Shown here one piece after another: positions 1 through 5,640 of a stretch of 9,262 nt of DNA. Position 1 is the first letter of the stretch. Each line of letters opens with the position of its first letter. The stretch is taken from assembly GCA_902472795.1 (NCBI GenBank), contig CABROZ010000093.1:1-9262 (forward strand), in the 5' to 3' direction. The notes below the pieces were generated by a model. That model was not told where the DNA came from. It did no database searches and worked only from the letters and a program-made list of their open reading frames with translations. Source of the DNA: an uncultured Bacteroides sp. GTDB taxonomy: Bacteria; Bacteroidota; Bacteroidia; Bacteroidales; Bacteroidaceae. The translations under genes and the position numbers were made by a program.

Positions 1-1
1 C

Positions 2-970
2 GTGCTCGACGAGTTCGGCTGGGAGCCCGTCCACCTGATGAGCAAGGAAGGACTGGCGCTGCTCAACGGCACCCAGTTCATGAGTGCCAACGGTGTGTTC
101 GCCATCCTCAAGGCCCGGCGCCTCAGCAAGAAGGCCGACCTCATCGCCGCCCTGTCGCTCGAAGCCTTCGACGGGCGCATCGACCCCTTCATGGACTGCA
201 TCCAGCAGATACGCCCTCATCAGGGACAGATAGAGACAGGCGCAGCCTTCCGCACGCTGTTGGAGGGCAGCGAACTCATCGCCCGGCCCAAACAGCATGT
301 GCAAGACCCTTATTCGTTCCGTTGCATTCCGCAGGTGCACGGCGCCACCAAGGACGCCATCCGCTACGTGTCGTCGGTGTTGCTCACCGAAATCAACTCG
401 GTGACGGACAACCCCACCATCTTCCCCGACGAGGACTGCATCATCTCCGGGGGTAACTTCCACGGTCAGCCGCTGGCCATCTCGTACGATTTCCTGGGTA
501 TCGCCTTAGCCGAGCTGGGCAACATCTCCGAGCGACGCATTGCCCAGCTCATCATGGGCCTGCGCGGGTTGCCCGAGTTCCTTGTGGCCAATCCGGGGCT
601 GAACTCCGGCTTCATGATACCGCAGTATGCAGCCGCCTCGATGGTCAGCCAGAACAAGATGTACTGCTACGCCGCCAGCAGCGACTCCATCGTGTCGAGC
701 AACGGGCAGGAGGACCACGTCAGCATGGGCGCCAATGCCGCCACCAAGCTCTTCCGCATCATGGACAATCTGGAGCACATCCTCAGCATCGAGCTGATGA
801 ACGCCGCGCAGGGTATCGAGTTCCGCCGTCCGCTCAAGACGTCGCCCCTGCTGGAACGCTTCCTGCACGAGTACCGCAAGGAAGTGCCTTTTGTGAAAGA
901 CGACATCGTGATGTATAAGGAAATTCACAAAACCGTCGCGTTCCTGAACCGGACGAAGTTTGATTACTGA
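2..970 (+). CDS. hutH: Histidine ammonia-lyase, C-terminal part (5' end outside window)
   Basis: Histidine ammonia-lyase removes ammonia from L-histidine to give trans-urocanate, the first step of cytoplasmic histidine degradation. The visible 322 residues correspond to the C-terminal two thirds of a protein that is normally about 500 residues. The Ala-Ser-Gly segment that forms the MIO cofactor should lie before the window, so it cannot be checked. Visible family motifs, numbered from the first in-window codon, are LLNGTQ (21-26), YSFRCIPQ (104-111), TDNP (135-138), SGGNFHG (149-155) and NGQEDHVSMG (234-243). The QEDHVSMG form is typical of histidine lyases; plant phenylalanine lyases carry NQDVNSLG there. 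The GTG at position 2 is simply an internal codon, not a start. The reading frame is intact to TGA at 968-970. The first 60 bases are 39/60 G+C, high for Bacteroides. Other hut genes may lie upstream but are not visible. A related aromatic amino acid lyase is the main alternative. Confidence 0.93.
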   Translation: MLDEFGWEPVHLMSKEGLALLNGTQFMSANGVFAILKARRLSKKADLIAALSLEAFDGRIDPFMDCIQQIRPHQGQIETGAAFRTLLEGSELIARPKQHVQDPYSFRCIPQVHGATKDAIRYVSSVLLTEINSVTDNPTIFPDEDCIISGGNFHGQPLAISYDFLGIALAELGNISERRIAQLIMGLRGLPEFLVANPGLNSGFMIPQYAAASMVSQNKMYCYAASSDSIVSSNGQEDHVSMGANAATKLFRIMDNLEHILSIELMNAAQGIEFRRPLKTSPLLERFLHEYRKEVPFVKDDIVMYKEIHKTVAFLNRTKFDY

Positions 971-998
971 ATGATATAATTTTTATTAATCTTTTGAC

Positions 999-1042
999 GA
1001 TAGAAAGAAAACTCACTTTTTATATTGAGTTTTCTTTCTATC
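999..1042. repeat. Perfect 17-bp inverted repeat between hutH and tetR
   Basis: The left arm GATAGAAAGAAAACTCA (999-1015) and right arm TGAGTTTTCTTTCTATC (1026-1042) are exact reverse complements around a 10-nt AT-rich centre (1016-1025). The last bases of the right arm are the first four bases of the tetR -7 box. In hutH mRNA the repeat would fold into a hairpin 28 nt after the stop codon, followed by a T-rich stretch, so it could act as a terminator. As DNA it covers the -33 to -7 area of the tetR promoter, where a TetR dimer (or two dimers) could bind. Both roles are inferred. Confidence 0.85.
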
Positions 1043-1046
1043 TTTG
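1039..1046 (+). promoter_or_regulatory. Bacteroides -7 box for tetR
   Basis: TATCTTTG matches the Bacteroidota -7 consensus TAnnTTTG exactly. No TTTG is found at the usual 19-21 nt upstream, so the -33 element is weak or replaced by an activator. Transcription would begin near 1050-1053, giving a leader of about 56-59 nt before the ATG at 1109. Confidence 0.65.
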
Positions 1047-1108
1047 CTTCGTTTAATTTTCAACATGGAATCCATAGTAATGGGTTTGTACAGAGAGAGA
1101 GCATCGAT

Positions 1109-1750
1109 ATGGAAGAAAATACGAAGAATCCTGCCCCGCGGGCTGAACTGAAAAAACGAATCATCGACAGTTCGCTCGAGGCATTTACAAAACATGGCAT
1201 CAAGAGTATCACGATGGACGAGATAGCCTCCTCGTTGGGCATCTCGAAACGTACCCTCTACGAGGTGTTTTACGATAAGGAGACACTGCTGGAAGCATGC
1301 GTGCTTCGCCGCCAGGAAATGGAGGAACAGTACCTGAAGGAGGTACAGGCCGTAGCCGGCAACGTGTTGGAAGTGATCTTGAAGCTTTTCCAGTACAGCA
1401 TCGAGCAGTTTCATGCCACCAATAAGAAATTTTTTGAGGATATAAAGAAGTATCCGCGGGTGGCTGAGCTGATGATGAACCGTCACAACCGCAACTCGGA
1501 AGAGGCCATCCGTTTCTTCGAGGAAGGCGTTTCGCAAGGTTTCTTCCGCGATGATGTCAATTTTGAGATCATGAGCCTGCTTGTACGCGAACAGCTGGAC
1601 TTGCTGATGAACACGGACATTTGTCAGAAGTATTCGTTCCTCTCTGTTTACGAAACAATTATGTTTACTTATCTGCGTGGCATCTCGACCGTCAGGGGGG
1701 CGCAGGTCTTGGAAAACTTTATCTGTGAATATCGTAGAAACAAGCGATAA
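1109..1750 (+). CDS. TetR/AcrR-family transcriptional regulator
   Basis: This is a one-component DNA-binding regulator of 213 residues, a normal length for TetR proteins, which bind palindromic operators as dimers and let go when a ligand binds. The N-terminal domain starts after a short polar tail. The helix-turn-helix is at about residues 34-54: ITMDEIASSLGISKRTLY, followed by the typical YDKETLL helix start. The rest (about 65-213) is helical and, as usual for the ligand-binding part, not diagnostic. I chose ATG 1109 because the alignable part begins shortly after it. The in-frame ATG at 1025 lies upstream of the predicted transcription start and would add 28 residues unlike a TetR N-terminus. 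Upstream sequence is only a weak GA-rich ribosome site. A palindrome overlaps its promoter, which suggests autoregulation. No efflux genes sit next to it, so the ligand and targets are unknown; candidates are itself, hutH and the acylation cassette 46 nt downstream. Confidence 0.92.
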   Translation: MEENTKNPAPRAELKKRIIDSSLEAFTKHGIKSITMDEIASSLGISKRTLYEVFYDKETLLEACVLRRQEMEEQYLKEVQAVAGNVLEVILKLFQYSIEQFHATNKKFFEDIKKYPRVAELMMNRHNRNSEEAIRFFEEGVSQGFFRDDVNFEIMSLLVREQLDLLMNTDICQKYSFLSVYETIMFTYLRGISTVRGAQVLENFICEYRRNKR

Positions 1751-1768
1751 CGTTTCCTGCATTTTTCG

Positions 1769-1776
1769 TACTTTTG
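1769..1776 (+). promoter_or_regulatory. -7 box of the SGNH/MBOAT cassette
   Basis: TACTTTTG fits TAnnTTTG exactly and lies 19 nt after the tetR stop codon. No good TTTG is present 19-21 nt upstream. Initiation would fall at about 1780-1783, giving a very short leader of about 14-17 nt. Confidence 0.6.
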
Positions 1777-1778
1777 CC

Positions 1779-1796
1779 CTCCTCTAAGGAGTAAGT
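1779..1796 (+). promoter_or_regulatory. Strong ribosome binding site within a small hairpin
   Basis: AAGGAG (1786-1791) lies 5 nt before ATG 1797 and is one of only two clear Shine-Dalgarno sequences in the window. CTCCT (1779-1783) is complementary to AGGAG (1787-1791) across a 3-nt loop, so a transcript that includes 1779 can fold over the site. A transcript started at the promoter just upstream would lose most or all of the left arm. Confidence 0.55.
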
Positions 1797-3179
1797 ATGG
1801 AAAAAAATGCATTGAAATATACCGCTATCTGGGTCTTCCTTGTGCTGGGTGGGCTATTGCTGATGCACCTGCTGCCCGACCTGACCATTGGCGGGCATAA
1901 GCTGAGGCGGGTCGATCTGCTGAGCGACGTGCGTCCGCCTGCTGTTCCGCTCGAAGAACCCGATACGCTGCCGCCTCCGCCGCCCAAGCCGAAGCCGGCC
2001 TTTGTCGATACGTGCCGTACGGGCATGACCTGCATCGAAGACTACAGCGATTCCGCCATGCGTGGCATGGCTCCTTTCTACCGGGCACTGGACGAATTGT
2101 CGTCCCGCTCGCGCCGGGCGGTGCGCATCGCCTACTTCGGCGATTCCTTTATCGAAGGCGACATCCTGACTGCCGATTTGCGCGAGATGCTGCAGCGCAA
2201 GTACGGTGGCCGTGGGGTAGGTTTTGTGCCCATCACTTCCATCGTCAGCGGGTTCCGCCCCACCGTACGCCATACCTTTGGCGGTTGGGAAAGCCATTCG
2301 GCAATGGACACGGTGGCTTTCGACAAGAGCCGGCAGGGTATCTCCGGCCATTACTTCATTCCCGGCCCCGGTGCCTATGTCGAGCTGAAGGGGCAGAGCA
2401 GATATGCCTCTCTGCTGGATACGTGCCGGCGTGTCTCCATCCTGTTCTATAATAAGGGCGAAACCACCATCACGGTGCGTGTCAACCGCAACGAACCCGT
2501 TTCTGAAACGTTTCAGCCCACCGGCGGTCTGCAGGCGATGACCGTAGAAGGCCGCATCGGATCGGTCCGCTGGACGGTGGATCGGGCCGACTCTACGCTG
2601 TTCTATGGCGCAACGATGGATGGCGACGCGGGCATTGCGGTAGATAATTTCTCGCTGCGCGGTACGTCGGGACTCTCTCTGCGCTCCATACCGATGCATA
2701 CGCTGCGCGAATTTGACCGCGAACGTCCGTACGACCTCATTGTTCTTCAGTACGGGCTGAATGTGGCTACCGAGCTTGGCCGAAATTACGATAAATACAT
2801 AGCCGGCATGCATACCGCGCTGGAGCACCTGAAGGAAGCCTTTCCGCAGGCCGGCATCCTGATTGTGGGCGTGGGCGACCGCGACTACAAGACCGAAGAA
2901 GGCGAGTTGCGAACCATGCCGGGAGTAAAGAACCTGATGCGTTATCAGCAGAATCTGGCGGCCGATGCCGGCGTGGCATTCTGGAATCTGTTCGAGGCCA
3001 TGGGTGGCGATGGCAGCATGGCACGACTGGTGGAGGCGAAACCTGCAATGGCCAATTACGACTATACACACATCAACTTCCGCGGCGGAAAGCATCTGGC
3101 AAAATTGCTGTACGAAGCGCTGGTTTACGGAAAGGAACAGTATGACAGGAGGCGTGCTTATGAAGAAACGGAACCTTGA
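1797..3179 (+). CDS. Membrane-anchored SGNH/GDSL-type esterase or O-acyltransferase
   Basis: A 460-residue envelope protein of the SGNH hydrolase fold. Residues 10-26 are a hydrophobic segment with no lipobox cysteine, so I read them as an N-terminal membrane anchor. Residues 48-68 are proline-rich (LPPPPPKPKP), a likely periplasmic spacer. The first catalytic block is AYFGDSFIEGD, with Ser117 in GDS (115-117). The block III Asn is probably Asn322 in LQYGLN. The last block is YDYTHINFRGG with Asp422 and His425. About 190 residues separate the GDS and Asn blocks, and the part around 190-290 looks beta-rich, so a second domain is probably inserted. It starts a three-gene cassette with another SGNH protein and an MBOAT acyltransferase. 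In such pairs the SGNH partner moves acetyl groups onto, or off, an exported glycan. ATG 1797 is supported by AAGGAG and the membrane segment. The substrate is unknown; a plain lipase or esterase is the main alternative. Confidence 0.85.
   Translation: MEKNALKYTAIWVFLVLGGLLLMHLLPDLTIGGHKLRRVDLLSDVRPPAVPLEEPDTLPPPPPKPKPAFVDTCRTGMTCIEDYSDSAMRGMAPFYRALDELSSRSRRAVRIAYFGDSFIEGDILTADLREMLQRKYGGRGVGFVPITSIVSGFRPTVRHTFGGWESHSAMDTVAFDKSRQGISGHYFIPGPGAYVELKGQSRYASLLDTCRRVSILFYNKGETTITVRVNRNEPVSETFQPTGGLQAMTVEGRIGSVRWTVDRADSTLFYGATMDGDAGIAVDNFSLRGTSGLSLRSIPMHTLREFDRERPYDLIVLQYGLNVATELGRNYDKYIAGMHTALEHLKEAFPQAGILIVGVGDRDYKTEEGELRTMPGVKNLMRYQQNLAADAGVAFWNLFEAMGGDGSMARLVEAKPAMANYDYTHINFRGGKHLAKLLYEALVYGKEQYDRRRAYEETEP
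3147..3152 (+). promoter_or_regulatory. Consensus Shine-Dalgarno inside the preceding gene
   Basis: AGGAGG lies 7 nt before ATG 3160 and within the last codons of the upstream SGNH gene. It fixes the start of the second SGNH gene and suggests coupled translation of the pair. Confidence 0.8.
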
Positions 3180-4095
3180 CAAGCTGCCGGCCGGGTGGCG
3201 CAACGCATTGTGCTGCTTGGTGTGGATGCTGATTGCCGTGCCGGTGGTGCAGGCTCAGGATGCCGTGCCGCTTTGCCCCATGCCGGACGTGGTGGCGGTC
3301 GGTGCCGATACATTGCCGGTCTGCTCCATGCGTACCGATACCATTGCTCTGCCGCGGCTGACGTATCCGGCTGCTTTCCGGCAGTTGGCCGACAACGTAC
3401 TGACCGACAGTCTGGGCGTCCTCGACCCGATCTGGGAGCAGTTGAGGCTGCGTCACTTGGGCGTCGTGACGGACACGTTGCGCATCGTCCACGTGGGCGA
3501 CAGCCATATCCGCGGACATATCTTCCCACGCACGGTAGGCGAAGCGATGCAGCGCGATTTTGGTACGGTCAGTTATACCGACGTCGGCATTAACGGGGCG
3601 TTTTGCGTCACCTTTACCCGTCCCGACCGTATAGACCAGATAGCCGAGCTGCATCCGGACATGCTGATACTGTCGTTCGGTACCAACGAGAGCCATAACC
3701 GTCGATACAACTCCATGACTCACTACAGGCAGATAGATGACCTGGTGCGTATGCTGCGCGAACGTTTGCCGGAGGTGCCCATGCTGATGACGACCCCTCC
3801 CGGCTCGTACGAAAGCTTCCGCCAAAGCCGGCGCCGTCGTACCTATAAGATCAATCCCCGTACCGATAGGACCGTGCAGACCATCCGCCGCTATGCCGAC
3901 GACAACGGTCTGGCCGTCTGGGACCTGTACAATATTGCAGGAGGTGTCAGACGCGCCTGCCTGAACTGGCAGGAGGCCGGCCTGATGCGCCCCGACCATG
4001 TGCACTATTTGCCCGAGGGCTATCGTCTGCAGGGCGAGATGCTGTATCAGGCTCTGCTGAAGGCTTACAACGATTATTGCATGGGGATAAGATAA
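3160..4095 (+). CDS. Secreted SGNH/GDSL-type esterase or O-acyltransferase
   Basis: A 311-residue exported SGNH-fold protein. Residues 1-32 form a signal peptide: a positive start (MKKRNLDK), a hydrophobic core, and the likely cleavage site VVQA-QD after residue 32. There is no lipobox cysteine, so a periplasmic location is expected. Catalytic blocks are HVGDSHIRGH with Ser115 (GDSH, 113-116), a Gly near GINGA (143-147), SFGTNES with Asn176, and PDHVHY with Asp279 and His282. The core is compact, without the large insertion of the upstream SGNH protein. Its start overlaps the end of that gene by 20 nt and has its own AGGAGG, so the two are probably made together. A start far upstream in the same frame (2965) is possible on paper, but would bury the signal peptide. 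It probably works with the MBOAT protein on an exported glycan, as acceptor-side transferase or as the deacetylase; the sequence does not separate these. Confidence 0.85.
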   Translation: MKKRNLDKLPAGWRNALCCLVWMLIAVPVVQAQDAVPLCPMPDVVAVGADTLPVCSMRTDTIALPRLTYPAAFRQLADNVLTDSLGVLDPIWEQLRLRHLGVVTDTLRIVHVGDSHIRGHIFPRTVGEAMQRDFGTVSYTDVGINGAFCVTFTRPDRIDQIAELHPDMLILSFGTNESHNRRYNSMTHYRQIDDLVRMLRERLPEVPMLMTTPPGSYESFRQSRRRRTYKINPRTDRTVQTIRRYADDNGLAVWDLYNIAGGVRRACLNWQEAGLMRPDHVHYLPEGYRLQGEMLYQALLKAYNDYCMGIR

Positions 4096-4126
4096 GATTT
4101 GATGAAACTCTAAATTCAGTTGTTCT

Positions 4127-5626
4127 ATGGATGATTTGTTTTCCTGGCTCCATATCGACGTGACGCGTTTGCGCGATGTCTTTGTGTACGATCCGCATTC
4201 GCCGATGATCTTCAGCAGTGGCATTTTTCTCTGGCTGTTTGCGGCCTTTATCGTCGTCTATCTGCTGTTGCAGCGTCGTACGACGGCCCGGCTGATGTTT
4301 GTCACGTTGTTCTCGTATTATTTCTATTATAAAAGCAGCGGTACCTATTTCTTTTTGCTGGCCGTCGTCACCGTAAGCGACTTCCTGCTTGCCCTGCTGA
4401 TGGAACGTACGGTGACCCGCTGGAAACGCAAGCTGTGGGTGGTCGTCAGTCTGTGTGTCAACCTGGGCTTGCTGTGCTACTTCAAATACACCAATTTCCT
4501 GCTCGAATGCTGGGCATCGCTGACGGGCGGCACCTTCTCCATGCTGGACATCTTCCTGCCTGTGGGCATTTCGTTTTTCACCTTCCAGTCGCTGAGCTAC
4601 ACCATCGATGTGTATCGGCGCGAGATAAAGCCGCTCACCAATTTGCTCGATTACGCATTCTATGTATCCTTCTTCCCGCAATTAGTGGCGGGTCCCATTG
4701 TGCGTGCCCGCGACTTTATCCCGCAGATCCGCCGCCCGTTGTTTGTTTCCAACGAGATGCTGGGGCGCGGCATCTTTCTGATAGTGAGCGGCTTGTTTAA
4801 GAAGGCGGTGATATCCGATTATATCAGCGTCAACTTTGTAGAGCGCATTTTCGATAACCCTACGCTCTATTCGGGGGTAGAGAACCTGATGGGGGTGTAT
4901 GGCTATGCGTTGCAAATCTATTGCGACTTTTCGGGCTATAGCGATATGGCGATAGGAATAGCCTTGTTGCTTGGTTTCCATTTCAATATCAACTTTGATT
5001 CGCCCTATAAATCGGCCTCGGTCACCGAGTTCTGGCGCCGTTGGCACATCTCGCTGTCCAGTTGGCTGCGCGACTATCTGTACATCTCGCTTGGAGGCAA
5101 CCGGAAGGGGAAGGTGCGGCAGTACGTCAACCTGATTATTACCATGTTTCTGGGTGGGCTGTGGCATGGTGCTTCCTGGAACTTTGTGCTGTGGGGGGTG
5201 CTCCACGGTGTGGCCTTGGCGGTGCATAAGTTCTGGATGTCGCTGACGGGGCGCAAGAAGGGCGAGCAGAGTCATGGCATCCGGCGTTTCTTCGGGGTGG
5301 TCGTCACTTTCCACTTCGTATGTTTCTGCTGGATCTTCTTCCGCAATGCCGACTTCGCTACGTCGGTCGATATGCTTCGTCAGATTTTTACCGTGTTCCG
5401 TCCGCAACTGTTGCCGCAGCTGCTGGCCGGCTATTGGGAAGTGTTTGCCCTGATAGGGCTGGGGTATGTGCTGCACTTCCTGCCTGACAGCTGGGAACGT
5501 GCCTGTACAAAAACAGTCATCCGCCTCCCCCTGCTGGGAAAGGCGGTACTGATGATTGCACTGATTTATTTGGTCATTCAGATGAAGAGTTCGGATATCC
5601 AGCCCTTCATTTATTTCCAGTTCTGA
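4127..5626 (+). CDS. MBOAT-family membrane O-acyltransferase (AlgI-like)
   Basis: A polytopic inner-membrane protein of 499 residues, close to AlgI/PatA/DltB-type MBOAT proteins in length. These take an acyl group, usually acetyl, from a cytoplasmic donor and present it to a partner on the outer side. Many hydrophobic segments are visible, for example about 34-49, 74-92, 104-118 and 142-158. Family marks are the PVGISFFTFQSLSY segment (145-158), FFPQLVAGPI (182-191), CDFSGYSDMAIG (266-277), FWRRWHISLSSWLRDY (302-317) with His307, and GGLWHGASWNF (343-353) with His347, the invariant active-site His. All key residues are intact. It follows two SGNH proteins by 31 nt, with no clear promoter in that gap, so it is probably co-transcribed. 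No strong Shine-Dalgarno precedes ATG 4127. Acetylation of an exported polysaccharide or of peptidoglycan is the best inference. DltB-like D-alanylation is unlikely because no dltA/dltC-type genes are visible and the organism is Gram-negative. Confidence 0.93.
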   Translation: MDDLFSWLHIDVTRLRDVFVYDPHSPMIFSSGIFLWLFAAFIVVYLLLQRRTTARLMFVTLFSYYFYYKSSGTYFFLLAVVTVSDFLLALLMERTVTRWKRKLWVVVSLCVNLGLLCYFKYTNFLLECWASLTGGTFSMLDIFLPVGISFFTFQSLSYTIDVYRREIKPLTNLLDYAFYVSFFPQLVAGPIVRARDFIPQIRRPLFVSNEMLGRGIFLIVSGLFKKAVISDYISVNFVERIFDNPTLYSGVENLMGVYGYALQIYCDFSGYSDMAIGIALLLGFHFNINFDSPYKSASVTEFWRRWHISLSSWLRDYLYISLGGNRKGKVRQYVNLIITMFLGGLWHGASWNFVLWGVLHGVALAVHKFWMSLTGRKKGEQSHGIRRFFGVVVTFHFVCFCWIFFRNADFATSVDMLRQIFTVFRPQLLPQLLAGYWEVFALIGLGYVLHFLPDSWERACTKTVIRLPLLGKAVLMIALIYLVIQMKSSDIQPFIYFQF

Positions 5627-5640
5627 TCTGCCGCTATCAG
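5623..5640. terminator. Small inverted repeat at the convergent gene ends (weak terminator candidate)
   Basis: CTGAT (5623-5627) and ATCAG (5636-5640) face each other across 8 nt. The TGA of the MBOAT gene and the TGA of the hexosaminidase lie one in each arm. The stem is only 5 bp and has no T-run, so termination here is doubtful. Confidence 0.25.

Noticed and set aside
1025..1108. Earlier in-frame start for the TetR gene at 1025
   Set aside because: It lies within the palindrome, upstream of the predicted transcription start, and adds 28 residues unlike TetR proteins.
1013..1762. 249-codon open frame antisense to tetR
   Set aside because: The opposite strand encodes a clear HTH regulator; nothing supports the antisense protein.
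2965..3159. Earlier in-frame start for the second SGNH gene
   Set aside because: It overlaps the catalytic end of the first SGNH gene, adds W- and R-rich shadow sequence, and ignores the AGGAGG and signal peptide at 3160.
1854..3203. 449-codon open frame antisense to the first SGNH gene
   Set aside because: No recognisable motifs, and codon use follows the GC-rich sense gene; a shadow frame.
3073..4224. 383-codon open frame antisense to the second SGNH gene
   Set aside because: Rich in H, Q and R with no domain pattern; the sense strand has a complete secreted enzyme.
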